64,000 nucleotides of DNA from assembly GCF_011752935.1 (NCBI RefSeq), contig NZ_VWWO01000001.1:868001-932000 (forward strand). Direction: 5' to 3'. Both the position numbers and the translations under genes were made by a program. Within the stretch, counting starts at the first letter, position 1. Every line of letters begins with the position of its first letter. This DNA comes from Chitinophaga sp. Cy-1792 (GTDB taxonomy: Bacteria; Bacteroidota; Bacteroidia; Chitinophagales; Chitinophagaceae). The notes beneath the pieces are model-generated. The model was not told the origin of the DNA, made no database searches, and worked only from the letters and a program-made list of their open reading frames with translations. Shown one piece after another: positions 17,165 to 27,008 of this stretch.

Positions 17165-19195
17165 TTATAATGTTTCTTTCAGCCAGTTGAAGAACTCACG
17201 CTGCCATACGATGGCGTTCTGCGGTTTTAACACCCAGTGGTTCTCTTCCGGGAAATACAGCAGTTTGCTCTTGATGCCTTTCAGCTGTGCCAGCTGGAAT
17301 GCCTGTAAGCCCTGCTCAATAGGAACACGGAAATCGATACCACCCTGGATAATCATGATAGGCGTGTGCCATTTATTGGCATGTTCGCTCGGATTGAAGT
17401 TTTTATAGGTATTGGCATTGGCTGGGTCCCAGTAAGCTCCGATATCCCAGTTGGCAAACCACAGCTCTTCGGTGGTACCATACCAGCTTTTAATATCGAA
17501 CAGGCCATCATGGGCGATAAAGGTTTTAAACCTGTTTTCGTGTACGCCTGCCAGCATGTATACAGAATAACCGCCATAGCTGGCGCCTACTGCTCCCAGA
17601 CGGGATTTATCCACATAACTTTCCTTGCTGACATCATCAATAGCGCTCAGGTAGTCGCGGATAGGTTGTCCACCCCAGTCTTTACTGATAGCGGCATTCC
17701 ATTCAACGCCATGGCCAGGCATACCTCTGCGGTTAGGTGCTACTACGATGTAACCCTGTGCTGCCATCAGCTGGAAGTTCCAACGGAAAGAGTAAAACTG
17801 TGATAATGCAGACTGAGGGCCACCCTGGCAATACAGCAATGTTGGATATTTTTTAGCTGGATCGAAATCCGGCGGGAAGATCACCCAGGTAAGCATTTCC
17901 TTCCCGTCGGTGGTTTTTACCCAGCGTTTTTCAATTTTGCTCATACCGATTTTATCGTAGGTAGCCTTGTTTACTGTCGTCAACGGCTGCACAGCACCTT
18001 TTACCAGGTCTACGGTGAATACTTCCGCAGCATGGTTCATATCAGTACGGGTAACTACCATGGTGTTGCCGGTCTGGCTGATCATATCGTTGATATCGAA
18101 TTCACCATTGGTTACCTGACGGATATGTTTTTCATTGGTTTGCGCAATATCCTTCTGCAGCGTGATTTCCAGCAGTTGTTCGGTGCCTTTGATCACGGCC
18201 AGGAAGTATATTTTCTTGCCGTCGTTGCTGAATCTTGCGCCGGAAGCGGTGCCGTCCCAGCCTTTGGTAAGATTGGTTTTTACGCCGGTAGCGCGATTGA
18301 GGATGATAACATCATTTTTATCTGCCTCATAACCATCGTGTGCCATAGATAACCACAGCAGGTATTTGCCATCGTTGCTAAGTACCGGCGCAACGTCGTA
18401 ACCCATCATGCCTTCGGTCAGGTTGCGGGTAGTGCCGTTGTCCAGGTTATATTCATACACATCGGTGTTGGTACTCAATGCGTAGTCTTTGCCGAATTTC
18501 TTTTTGCATACATACAGGATGCTTTTACCATCCTGGCTCCAGATCATATCCTCAGGGCCACCGGAAGGCATCTGCGGACAATCATGCGGCTCTCCTGCCA
18601 TGATATCCACTGGTGTACCTACTTTACCATCTTCATAAGTAGCATAAAATACATGGGAGAAATTACCATCTTCCCAGGCATCCCAATGGCGATAGTTCAG
18701 GTTGTCGTAGATCTGTACATTGGATTTAGGTAGATCCGGGAAGAAGTCTTTACCGGAGACCTTCTTGATTTTTACTTCGTTAGAGAACAGGATATGTTTA
18801 CCATCCGGGGAGATGCGGATATTCTGCATACCACCGTCTACATTGGTTTTTTGCACAGGATTGCTGCCGTCGGCATTCATTTCCCACCACTGTCCTTTCA
18901 GTGAATAGCCGATTTTGTTACCTGGCAATAAGGCCACATCTCCTTCTGCACCTGCACTGCTCGTCAGCTGTTTAGGCTGGCCTCCTGTCAATGGAATGGA
19001 GAAAAGATTTTTCTCTCCTTTATTTTCTGCCAGATTTATCTGGGATACGCCATAGATAACATTTTTGCCATCGGCTGTTACAGTCTCTCCACTTACCCTG
19101 CCGAGCTGCCATAATAGCTCTGGCGTCATCTTTTCCTGGGCTGATGCTGCCATAGTTGTAAATAATAGACCTGTCAGTAAAATTGGTTTATACAT
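17165..19195 (-). CDS. Exported S9-family serine peptidase (prolyl oligopeptidase type)
   Basis: 676 aa from the Met at 19195, which gives a clean signal peptide (MYKPILLTGLLFTTMAASAQ). An upstream in-frame Met at 19255 would bury that signal behind 20 charged residues. The N-terminal part is a beta-propeller with repeated WD40-like/PD40 strands (SPDGKHILFSNE, SNDGKYLLWLS, SNDGKKIYFLA). The C-terminal alpha/beta hydrolase carries the nucleophile elbow GASYGG (Ser539), GGIDFRVP (Asp) and ENHW (His). Such enzymes trim proline-containing or acylated peptides in the periplasm of Bacteroidota. The triad is complete. It is divergent from the CBM9-like gene. Confidence 0.93.
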   Translation of the reverse strand: MYKPILLTGLLFTTMAASAQEKMTPELLWQLGRVSGETVTADGKNVIYGVSQINLAENKGEKNLFSIPLTGGQPKQLTSSAGAEGDVALLPGNKIGYSLKGQWWEMNADGSNPVQKTNVDGGMQNIRISPDGKHILFSNEVKIKKVSGKDFFPDLPKSNVQIYDNLNYRHWDAWEDGNFSHVFYATYEDGKVGTPVDIMAGEPHDCPQMPSGGPEDMIWSQDGKSILYVCKKKFGKDYALSTNTDVYEYNLDNGTTRNLTEGMMGYDVAPVLSNDGKYLLWLSMAHDGYEADKNDVIILNRATGVKTNLTKGWDGTASGARFSNDGKKIYFLAVIKGTEQLLEITLQKDIAQTNEKHIRQVTNGEFDINDMISQTGNTMVVTRTDMNHAAEVFTVDLVKGAVQPLTTVNKATYDKIGMSKIEKRWVKTTDGKEMLTWVIFPPDFDPAKKYPTLLYCQGGPQSALSQFYSFRWNFQLMAAQGYIVVAPNRRGMPGHGVEWNAAISKDWGGQPIRDYLSAIDDVSKESYVDKSRLGAVGASYGGYSVYMLAGVHENRFKTFIAHDGLFDIKSWYGTTEELWFANWDIGAYWDPANANTYKNFNPSEHANKWHTPIMIIQGGIDFRVPIEQGLQAFQLAQLKGIKSKLLYFPEENHWVLKPQNAIVWQREFFNWLKETL

Positions 19196-19314
19196 GATCT
19201 GAACGGTTGTTTTGGATCGTATAAATGTAGGAATAAATGCTTTTCCGGGATTCATAATTTAATAAGTTTAACTTTAAGTCCTCAGTTTGTTGTTGTTGTA
19301 AATATTAAAAGGAT

Positions 19315-20415
19315 ATGCTAGAACGCCTTTGCTTACTTGTAACGCTCGCCATGGGTGTTGGTTTCGCCGTTCCTGCCGATGGACAGGTGGCTTCCAGGAA
19401 TTTCAAAAATTATACAATTGTTCCTGAGAATTATGTCTGCTATAAAACTGCAGGCAATATTAAAATTGATGGTGATCTGAATGAGTCGTCATGGCAAAAT
19501 GTACCATGGACAAAAGACTTTGTAGACATCGAAGGAACCACAAAGCCTACGCCTCGTTACCGCACACGTATTAAAATGTTGTGGGATAAAAACTATTTGT
19601 ACATTGGGGCATGGTTGCAGGAACCGCACATCTGGGCTACATTGACCCAACGCGATGCGGTGATTTATCATGATAATGATTTCGAAGTATTTATTGACCC
19701 AAATGGTGATACCCATCAGTATTTTGAACTGGAAATTAATGCCTTCAATACTTTAATGGACCTGTTTATGTCGAAGCCATACCGCAATGGTGGCAGCTTT
19801 GATATGAAATGGGATACTAAAGGCGTGAAAACAGCCGTCAAAATTAATGGTACTATCAATCATCCAGCTGATCAGGACTCCTCATGGACGGTGGAAATGG
19901 CTATTCCGTTCAGCGCTTTGCAGCTGACAGATAAAAGTGCTGTGCCCGCAGATAATGATATATGGAGAATTAATTTTTCCCGTGTAGAATGGGACACAGA
20001 TATTGTTGACGGTAAATACGTAAAGCTGAAAAAGCCGGAGAACAACTGGGTTTGGTCAGCACAGGAAATGATTGATATGCATGCTCCGGAACGTTGGGGA
20101 TACCTCCAGTTTGCTGCAGCGAGTGCCGGTAAAGGCAATAAAACTTTCGTATATCCGGCAGATACTGAAGCAAGGAAAGAAGCGTGGCGACTGTATAACT
20201 TGCAGCGTGAATACCGCGCCAGTCACGGGAAATATGCATCTTCCCTAACAGAATTAAATATAACAGACAAGATAAATGTGGATAATGGCGGAACCTATAA
20301 TATTACGCTTTCCGGCGATGGTAGCAGCTTTGAGTGGACAATAAAAGGTAAGAAAATCGCAGCGGATATCCTACATATTAATCAGGATGGAAAAATCTGG
20401 TTACAGAAAAAATAA
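19315..20415 (+). CDS. Exported CBM9-like carbohydrate-binding protein
   Basis: A 366-aa secreted protein with an N-terminal signal peptide ending near PADGQ. The central domain (about 45-255) is a family-9-like beta-sandwich. It shows the family features DGDLNESSW near its start, LWDKNYLYIGAWLQEP, and HDNDFEVFIDPNGDTHQYFELEINAFNT. The C-terminal stretch (RLYNLQREYRASHGKYASSL) is a helical linker resembling pilin-like or assembly segments, then a small beta region. It is 5 bp upstream of the glycosidase-like gene, so it probably delivers or binds the glycan that enzyme cuts. Confidence 0.85.
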   Translation: MLERLCLLVTLAMGVGFAVPADGQVASRNFKNYTIVPENYVCYKTAGNIKIDGDLNESSWQNVPWTKDFVDIEGTTKPTPRYRTRIKMLWDKNYLYIGAWLQEPHIWATLTQRDAVIYHDNDFEVFIDPNGDTHQYFELEINAFNTLMDLFMSKPYRNGGSFDMKWDTKGVKTAVKINGTINHPADQDSSWTVEMAIPFSALQLTDKSAVPADNDIWRINFSRVEWDTDIVDGKYVKLKKPENNWVWSAQEMIDMHAPERWGYLQFAAASAGKGNKTFVYPADTEARKEAWRLYNLQREYRASHGKYASSLTELNITDKINVDNGGTYNITLSGDGSSFEWTIKGKKIAADILHINQDGKIWLQKK

Positions 20416-20420
20416 CGGCT

Positions 20421-21509
20421 ATGAATAAACGTAATTTTATTAAGACCCTGGGTATTGGTGGCCTTGCAATGGCAAATCCACTGTTGCCCGTTAGCGCAGC
20501 GGAAAAAGTAGCATCAGTTGCAGGTAAAGCTGCCACAGTATCTCACCGCGTATGGATCAATCCTGATCACAAAGAAAAATACGAAGACCTGGTAAAGAAG
20601 TATGCCGGTTACAAAAAAGCAGGTATCCTGGATATAATGTTTGAGGCAGACAGCGAGCAACATTTTAAAGCTGCCAAAGCCAATGGTATCAAGGCTCACC
20701 GCTGGATGTGGACGATGAACCGTGGTGAAAAAGATCTGCTGGCAAGTCATCCGGAATGGTATGCGAAAAACAGGAAAGGTGAATCCTGTGCAGATCATCC
20801 GCCTTATGTAGATTACTACAGATGGTTATGCCCAAGCAAACCGGAAGTAGTAAATTACCTGAAATCACAGGTAGAACAAATTCTCTCTAAAGATTATGTA
20901 GATGGTATCCACCTGGATTATGTGCGCTTCTGTGATGTAATCCTGCCGGTAAATCTCTGGGATCATTATGGTATCGATCAGTCGAAAGAACTGCCTGAAT
21001 ATGATTTCTGTTATTGCGATACCTGTTGCAGTGGCTATAAAGAGAAATATGGCGTTGATCCTAAAGATATTCAGCATCCTGATCAAAGCCCATCCTGGCG
21101 CAAATATCGCTACGATCGCGTTACTAACGTGGTGAATAACCTCGCCGCGGTAGCGAAAAGCCACAAGAAAGCGATTACAGCAGCGGTATTCCCTACCCCT
21201 GAAATTGCAAAGCGTATTGTTCGACAAGACTGGACAAACTGGCCACTGACGGCGGTTTGCCCTATGATCTATCATGGTTTCTATAGAGAAAAAATTGTTT
21301 GGATCGGTGATGCAGTGGCAGAAGGCGTAAAAGCCTTACACGGCGCATTTCCGCTGTATGCAGGCTTGTTTATGCCAGACTTTCATAATAACTACGATGA
21401 TTTCCGTGAAGCAGTAAGACTGGCTGTCAGCAATGGTGCTGCCGGGGTTTCTATTTTCGGGGATGTAACTCCGGAAGTATTAACTGTTCTTAAAGGAAGC
21501 TTAGCATAA
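20421..21509 (+). CDS. Exported glycoside-hydrolase-like (GHL10/COG1649-like) protein
   Basis: A 362-aa protein with a Tat-like/Sec leader (MNKRNFIKTLGIGGLAMANP), as often seen on Bacteroidota hydrolases. The body is a TIM-barrel type with GILDIMFEAD, KAHRWMWTMNRG and the characteristic YVDGIHLDYVRF near residue 155-166, where acidic residues line the active site. A Cys-rich patch (DFCYCDTCCSGY, about 193-204) is unusual and may bind a metal. It forms a pair with the CBM9-like protein (5-bp gap) and ends at a terminator. The substrate is unknown. Confidence 0.75.
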   Translation: MNKRNFIKTLGIGGLAMANPLLPVSAAEKVASVAGKAATVSHRVWINPDHKEKYEDLVKKYAGYKKAGILDIMFEADSEQHFKAAKANGIKAHRWMWTMNRGEKDLLASHPEWYAKNRKGESCADHPPYVDYYRWLCPSKPEVVNYLKSQVEQILSKDYVDGIHLDYVRFCDVILPVNLWDHYGIDQSKELPEYDFCYCDTCCSGYKEKYGVDPKDIQHPDQSPSWRKYRYDRVTNVVNNLAAVAKSHKKAITAAVFPTPEIAKRIVRQDWTNWPLTAVCPMIYHGFYREKIVWIGDAVAEGVKALHGAFPLYAGLFMPDFHNNYDDFREAVRLAVSNGAAGVSIFGDVTPEVLTVLKGSLA

Positions 21510-21517
21510 TTGCCTAT

Positions 21518-21562
21518 AAACGAAAAAAGCGTCTCTACTGAGTAGAGACGCTTTTTTCGTTT
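21518..21562. terminator. Long perfect-palindrome terminator
   Basis: A 22-bp perfect inverted repeat (21518-21539 with 21541-21562) around one central G, with a core GCGTCTCTACT stem flanked by A6 and T6 runs. It works in both directions between the GHL gene and the converging GH92 gene. Confidence 0.93.
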
Positions 21563-21589
21563 AATCCCACGCCGAAGGCGCGGGATTAA
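21561..21589. repeat. REP-like intergenic hairpin
   Basis: TTAATCCCACGCC (21561-21573) pairs with GGCGCGGGATTAA (21577-21589) around GAA, with one mismatch. It abuts the terminator and has no T-run of its own. It resembles dispersed palindromic intergenic repeats; other copies would have to be sought in the genome. Confidence 0.45.
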
Positions 21590-21597
21590 ACATAATT

Positions 21598-23886
21598 TTA
21601 TAATTTATTGTAAGGTCTGTCTGCAGGTGCTTTACCAAAGTTCAGATTTGGTTTGCTACCCATGGTGATTTCCATTACGCCGCCTTTTTCCACATCGCTG
21701 TGACTAATATAGCTTTTCGTATATGGCTTACCGTTCAGTTTAATGCTTTGTACGTAGATGTTATCAGCACTGTTGTTAATAGCATTTACAGTGAATTTCT
21801 TACCGTTCTGCACCTGTACAGAAGCTTTGCTGAACAGCGGACTACCAATTACATAGATGCCACTGGCGGAGTTCTCCGGATAGAAACCTAATGAAGAGAA
21901 GATATACCAGGAAGACATAGCGCCGCAATCTTCGTTACCGGCGAGGCCTTCAGGCTTATCGAAGTAGAAATCCTTCATTACCTGTCTTACCTTTTCAGCA
22001 GTTTTCCACTGGTTGCCAGCGAAAGCATACATGTAGGTAACGTGGTGGCTAGGTTCATTACCATGCGCGTACATACCGATCAGGCCGGAGATATCGCTGG
22101 AAGCTTCTGCGCCCATGTCGCCTTTTGCAGTAAAGAGGCTATCGAGTTTGGTGGTGAAAGCAGCGTCGCCGCCCATCAGTTTGATCAGGCCTTCCACGTC
22201 CTGAGGCACCAGCCAGGTGTATTGCCAGCCGTTACCTTCGGTGAAGTCACCTTTCTCGTGGATGGAGTTGAAAGGATTGTAAGGCGTTTTCCAGCTGCCA
22301 TCGCTCATACGCGGACGTACGAATTTAATGGTGCTGTCGAAATAGTTTTTATAGTAGCCTGCGCGTTTTTTGTAGTATTCGTAATCAGCAGTTTTGCCCA
22401 GCTTTTTAGCCATGGCAGCGATGCACCAGTCGTCGATGGCGTATTCCATCGCTTTGGATACTGATTCGTATTCTTTATCTGCAGGGATATAACCTCTTTC
22501 TTTTACATATTTCACACCCAGATCATCGCGGGTAGAAGAAGCTTTCATGGCCTCAAAAGCCTCGTTGGCATTGAATCCTTTGAAACCTTTCAGGTATGCA
22601 TCCACGATAATTGGAACTGAATGGTAACCTACCATGCAATTGGTTTCGCTACCTACAAGTGGCCATATAGGCAGTTTGCCCTGTTGTTTGTAGATAGTAA
22701 CCATGGAGTTTACGAAGTCGCTCACCTTGTCAGGATGCAGAATGGTGCTCAACGGGCCCCATGAACGATAGATATCCCACAGGGAGAAAACAGTATAGTT
22801 GTTGAATCCTGGATTAGGATATGCTTTTTTGTCGGTACCGCGATAGCTGCCATCATGATCATTGAACAGGATTGGTGCAATCATCGTGTGGTACATAGCG
22901 GTATAGAAAGTGCGGCGGGCAGCTTCGTCATTGGTTTGAATGTCGATTTTGTTCAGCTCTTTTTCCCATTTGGTATTTGCATCGTTTACCACTTTTGCAA
23001 AGTCCCATCCTGGCATTTCAGCGTTGATGTTAGCCGTTGCATTTTCGCTGCTCACCGGAGAAATACCGACTTTCAGCATTACCTGTCCTGGTGATTGTTT
23101 GAAGCTGATCACCGCTTTGGTGGCAACTGCTTTCACTTCTGTTCCGCTTACCTGTTTGTCGCCATCGAAGAGGGTTACTTCATTCAAAGGAGTATTGCTC
23201 TTGATGGTAAACCACAGGCGTTGGTCTACAGCCCATCCTTTGGAATAGCGGTAGCCTACGATTGTATGATCATCTACTTTATGGAAATAGGTTTCTACGG
23301 GAGCATCCCAGCCGATACCTTCTTTCAGGTCCACGATGATATTGGCTTGCTGATCTTTAGGGAAGGTGTAGCGATGTAATGCTACTCTTTCTGTGGCGGT
23401 GAGTTCTACGTCAGTATTATAATCGTCCAGGTGAACAAAGTAGTATCCCGGGCGAACTTTTTCTCTGTTGTGAGAATAGTGAGAGCCGTAGCCGGAGGTA
23501 GGATTTTCCTGTGTACCTCTGTTGGTTCTGATGGCGCCGGTGTAAGGCATCATCAGTACATCTCCGAGGTCACCGATACCGGTTCCGCTGAGGTGCATCT
23601 GTGAAAATCCGATCACAACACTATCTGAATAATGGTAACCGGAACACCAGTCCCACCCTTTCACAATGTTAGTAGGCCCAACCTGTACGGCACCAAATGG
23701 AACGCTGGCACCTACGAAAACGTGGCCATGTCCACCGGAGCCAATATATGGATCTACAGCGGCAAGGTTTTTACTCTCCTTAAAAGTTGAGGCAGTAGTT
23801 GGCTGAGTTTGTGCGCCAGCCTGTATGCTGCCGCAAACTAAAGCCGATAGCGCTAAGGCGCGACCAATCTTGAATCCCGTTAACAT
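21598..23886 (-). CDS. GH92 alpha-1,2-mannosidase, exported
   Basis: A 762-aa protein of the usual GH92 length with a signal peptide (ending GSIQAGAQ). The N-terminal beta-sandwich starts with VDPYIGSGGHGHVFVGASVPFG and the GFSQMHLSGTG block, the classic GH92 opening. The (alpha/alpha)6 catalytic domain includes EGNGWQYTW (general-acid Glu) and GNEDCGAMSSWYIFSSLGFYP (base Asp, Ca-linked region). GH92 enzymes release mannose from host or fungal N-glycans with Ca2+ and inversion. No SusC/SusD pair is nearby, so it is not part of a typical polysaccharide-utilisation locus. Confidence 0.96.
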   Translation of the reverse strand: MLTGFKIGRALALSALVCGSIQAGAQTQPTTASTFKESKNLAAVDPYIGSGGHGHVFVGASVPFGAVQVGPTNIVKGWDWCSGYHYSDSVVIGFSQMHLSGTGIGDLGDVLMMPYTGAIRTNRGTQENPTSGYGSHYSHNREKVRPGYYFVHLDDYNTDVELTATERVALHRYTFPKDQQANIIVDLKEGIGWDAPVETYFHKVDDHTIVGYRYSKGWAVDQRLWFTIKSNTPLNEVTLFDGDKQVSGTEVKAVATKAVISFKQSPGQVMLKVGISPVSSENATANINAEMPGWDFAKVVNDANTKWEKELNKIDIQTNDEAARRTFYTAMYHTMIAPILFNDHDGSYRGTDKKAYPNPGFNNYTVFSLWDIYRSWGPLSTILHPDKVSDFVNSMVTIYKQQGKLPIWPLVGSETNCMVGYHSVPIIVDAYLKGFKGFNANEAFEAMKASSTRDDLGVKYVKERGYIPADKEYESVSKAMEYAIDDWCIAAMAKKLGKTADYEYYKKRAGYYKNYFDSTIKFVRPRMSDGSWKTPYNPFNSIHEKGDFTEGNGWQYTWLVPQDVEGLIKLMGGDAAFTTKLDSLFTAKGDMGAEASSDISGLIGMYAHGNEPSHHVTYMYAFAGNQWKTAEKVRQVMKDFYFDKPEGLAGNEDCGAMSSWYIFSSLGFYPENSASGIYVIGSPLFSKASVQVQNGKKFTVNAINNSADNIYVQSIKLNGKPYTKSYISHSDVEKGGVMEITMGSKPNLNFGKAPADRPYNKL

Positions 23887-23949
23887 AATATAAACACACT
23901 CTTTAGAATGGCAAGATACGTCGGGATAATAAAAAAAATTTGCTAAATT

Positions 23950-25164
23950 TTATGCACGCATTAGCTCCTGTGGCTTATCGGCATATACAGGAATGATGTT
24001 TTGCTGAAGCCGGAGAAATTGTCTTGTAAGTATCTGATATACGATCACCAGGTATAAAACCAGGCATGGCAAAGCTTTGATAGCATAAGGCACCGCGATG
24101 TTTTTCCTGAACCATGGTGTTAATACATCCGAGTGTGAGAAACTTACCAGTAGTATAGCGAAGAAAATGAATACGTTATTCCACTTTGTAGGGTTCTGAA
24201 TCACGTACCAGATACAGATAGCAGGTATTGCAATGATGTAGGTAGGCGACTCAGAACTGCTACTAAACAACACAGGAAAAAATAAAACAGAGCAAAGAAT
24301 ATATAATTGATAATTGCTATTCTTTCTATACTTAAGTCTAAGGTATTGTGATGCAAAAAGTAATGTACCAGACACCAATACCACCAGGTCATCCAGCTCA
24401 GGGAGCTTGAATACACGCTTGATCAGTCCTCCGGCAGATATATCCTGGAAGCTGACCAGGTTATGCTGGTTTTTTGCATTTTTTGCTACCAGCGCCATCA
24501 GCCAGTCCTGGTAGGAATGTAGGATATATTGTGGAGAGGACATTAGCATAGGTAATGCGAATAACACCCCTGACCATAGGAAAAGCCCTGCAATGAAGCG
24601 TTTCGGATTTTGGCTGAAAAAGAAAAAGCTAAGTCCTACTATTCCGTAAAATTTAGTTAGGGTTCCTGCCACTATGAAAAAAGCAGCGAGCAGGTCTTTC
24701 CCTTTTATAGTAGCGGTAAAGGTAAGTATGATGAATGCCAGTATAAACTGGTTGAGCTGGAACCAGCCGGAGGCGCCCATCAGCTCCTGGCTGCACAGCA
24801 ATAACACGATGTTTTGCTGCAGCTTTGTGATGGGTAACTGCCGGATGGCATAAAATATCGCTCCCGCCCCTGCCATCGACCATAGGAATGCCCCGATCTT
24901 TACCGGAAATACGACAAATGGCGCAATCATGATACTGAAAACAGGACCATAGAGGTTTACATCAAGATATTCAGAAGGATACTCTATATACAGCGGTTGC
25001 TGATGAATCAGGTGAAAGAATACCTGGCGGAAGATGAGGAAATTATTCATATTTCCTCTTGATAATTCAGTTACTGTGCCCACAGCGGCCAACCCAAACC
25101 ATAACAGCAGTATAAACCACTCTTTTTCGCCCAGATATGACAGCACATTCCTCCTTGCACGCAT
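23950..25164 (-). CDS. GT87-type (DUF2029) polytopic glycosyltransferase
   Basis: A 404-aa membrane protein with about ten hydrophobic segments. The first loop has NNFLIFRQVFFHLIHQQPLY followed by YGPVFSIMIAPF, the standard DUF2029/GT87 motif. The family transfers mannose or other sugars from polyprenyl-phosphate donors outside the membrane. It is 63 bp upstream of GH92 on the same strand, so co-transcription is possible. The donor sugar is not predictable from sequence. Confidence 0.82.
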   Translation of the reverse strand: MRARRNVLSYLGEKEWFILLLWFGLAAVGTVTELSRGNMNNFLIFRQVFFHLIHQQPLYIEYPSEYLDVNLYGPVFSIMIAPFVVFPVKIGAFLWSMAGAGAIFYAIRQLPITKLQQNIVLLLCSQELMGASGWFQLNQFILAFIILTFTATIKGKDLLAAFFIVAGTLTKFYGIVGLSFFFFSQNPKRFIAGLFLWSGVLFALPMLMSSPQYILHSYQDWLMALVAKNAKNQHNLVSFQDISAGGLIKRVFKLPELDDLVVLVSGTLLFASQYLRLKYRKNSNYQLYILCSVLFFPVLFSSSSESPTYIIAIPAICIWYVIQNPTKWNNVFIFFAILLVSFSHSDVLTPWFRKNIAVPYAIKALPCLVLYLVIVYQILTRQFLRLQQNIIPVYADKPQELMRA

Positions 25165-25507
25165 GAATTATAAGTTGTATTTAAGAATAATGCTACAGTA
25201 CAGAATACAGATACAACTTAATAACGCACGTTCAAACGCATCCCCTCTATCTAAGGCAGATTTTTTTTAATCATTATGCGAAAACCATTCGCGTGATTGA
25301 TGATTTATTCGAACAATTCCGATTAATATACTGAAAATTAATATGATACATATTAATATAGAAATAGCGATCAGCATTTTCAAAACATTTAAATGAACAA
25401 TCTATCTGAAAGATAATCAAATTCAATCGCTGCTGAAATTAAAAAATACCTGCAAATGAGGCTTATTTATAATAATTTCACCCGATAAACCACCATTAAA
25501 ACCAACC
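25165..25507. other. Intergenic, divergent promoter region
   Basis: An AT-rich spacer of about 340 bp between the GT87 gene and the aspartyl protease gene. I see no RNA gene, coding frame or convincing TTTG-N18-TAnnTTTG promoter on either strand. Confidence 0.4.
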
Positions 25508-26992
25508 ATGAGAAAAGTAATCCTGTACGCGGGCATGTTCCTGTGCACGGCATCATCACTGTATGCACAGCGGCCTGCTGACGTCATCAGCTCCCTGGAA
25601 AATGCCATCCGCAACAAAAGCGTGGAGCTCGCCAAACCACTTCTTTCCCCTGACTTTCACCTGGGATTTTATCCTGCACCTTATGCCTACGGCATGCTCG
25701 ACAGAGCCTTCCGCAAAGACAGCCTGGATAAACTCAGCATTAAAAAAGAAGAAACCATTCCGGGAGGAAAAAGAGTGCTGGTGAAATATGCCAACGTAAA
25801 ACAAAAAGCCTTCGAAACCTGGATCTACCTGGATACCGCCAATAAAGTAGAAAAAATCCAGTATTATGACCTGCTTGCAGGCATCGACCTGGACAAGCCA
25901 GCAGCCCTCGCAGCCGTTATTCCGTTCCAATATTCCCGGAACAGAATCGTACTGACGCTCACACTCAACGATAGTAAAAAGCCATTGCGCTTCCTGTTTG
26001 ATACCGGTGCTGATGGCATGGGTATTAAAAAAAGCGTGGCAGATGAAATCGGGATTTTTGCCAGCAGGCAGCAACAGGCCAGTGTTGTAGGCGCCTCTCA
26101 GCAAATCGGTATCGCTTCGGGTATTACCATGCATTTCGATACACTCAGTATCCCCAACAATAACAGCGCTATCTTCCCTCAGTTCGGAGATGACCTGGAC
26201 GGCCTTTTCGGCGCTAATTTCCTCCGTAATTATATTACGGAGATAGATTTCGATAAGTCTGAGATACGCCTGTATACCATCGGGAAATTCGATTATAATA
26301 CCAATGCGGCCATCATCCCGCTGGATTACTCCCTCGGTGTACCGGGTATTAAGAGTAGTGTTACCCTCAATAGCGGAAGAGTCCTGGACGGTGATTTCCA
26401 CTTCGATACCGGCGCAGGATATCCGCTGATCATCTTTGGTCCTTCCGTAAACAGAAACCACCTGATGGAAGGATTTAAGGTCGAATCCAACAGCACCACT
26501 ACCAGTATGGGTCACTCCTCTCCTGTTGTAAACGGTGTTTTTAACGGTGTAGACCTGAATAAATGGCATATCGGCAACTTTACGGGCACTATGCAGGCTT
26601 ATCGCGAAGGCGACGAAAAATGGTCTCCTAAAGGCGACGGTAGCTTCGGTATTGAACTGATCAGCCGCTTTAACTGGGTTATTAACCTGGCAGATCATAA
26701 ATTTTCTGCAGTGCCAAATAACAACTATAACCTTCCCTTTAGCTTCTGGATGAAAAATGTGGAGTGGGCTTTTGCCAATGGCAAAATGCTGGTAAGGCGC
26801 TTTATGCCCCAAACCAGTGCTGCAGATAGTGGCATCTCGGAAGATGATGAGGTGATGACCATCAACGGGGTTAAAGCCGCTGAACTGATGAACCCGGAAA
26901 ATATTAAGAAGTATGCCGCCCAGTGGAAAGACCAGCCCATGAAGGTAGAAGTAAATAAATACGGCAAACCCTGGAAGATAGATATTCCTTAA
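25508..26992 (+). CDS. Exported retropepsin-like aspartyl protease with PDZ-like C-terminus
   Basis: A 494-aa protein with signal peptide MRKVILYAGMFLCTASSLYAQ. An N-terminal NTF2-like segment (about 25-125) precedes two aspartyl-protease lobes with the catalytic motifs DTGAD (Asp165) and DTGAG (Asp300). A C-terminal PDZ-like domain (about 415-494) has SGISEDDEVMTINGVKAAEL. A single chain with both DTG motifs can form its own active site, unlike viral retropepsins that must dimerise. It is followed 17 bp later by the ABC exporter gene. The target is unknown. A long antisense frame at 25556-26812 is a shadow. Confidence 0.87.
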   Translation: MRKVILYAGMFLCTASSLYAQRPADVISSLENAIRNKSVELAKPLLSPDFHLGFYPAPYAYGMLDRAFRKDSLDKLSIKKEETIPGGKRVLVKYANVKQKAFETWIYLDTANKVEKIQYYDLLAGIDLDKPAALAAVIPFQYSRNRIVLTLTLNDSKKPLRFLFDTGADGMGIKKSVADEIGIFASRQQQASVVGASQQIGIASGITMHFDTLSIPNNNSAIFPQFGDDLDGLFGANFLRNYITEIDFDKSEIRLYTIGKFDYNTNAAIIPLDYSLGVPGIKSSVTLNSGRVLDGDFHFDTGAGYPLIIFGPSVNRNHLMEGFKVESNSTTTSMGHSSPVVNGVFNGVDLNKWHIGNFTGTMQAYREGDEKWSPKGDGSFGIELISRFNWVINLADHKFSAVPNNNYNLPFSFWMKNVEWAFANGKMLVRRFMPQTSAADSGISEDDEVMTINGVKAAELMNPENIKKYAAQWKDQPMKVEVNKYGKPWKIDIP

Positions 26993-27008
26993 TTCGTAAT
27001 TTCAGGTC

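Noticed and set aside
25556..26812. A 418-aa frame on the minus strand antisense to the aspartyl protease
   Set aside because: The plus-strand frame has a signal peptide, two DTG motifs and a PDZ-like domain. The antisense frame has no recognisable motif and is a codon-bias shadow.
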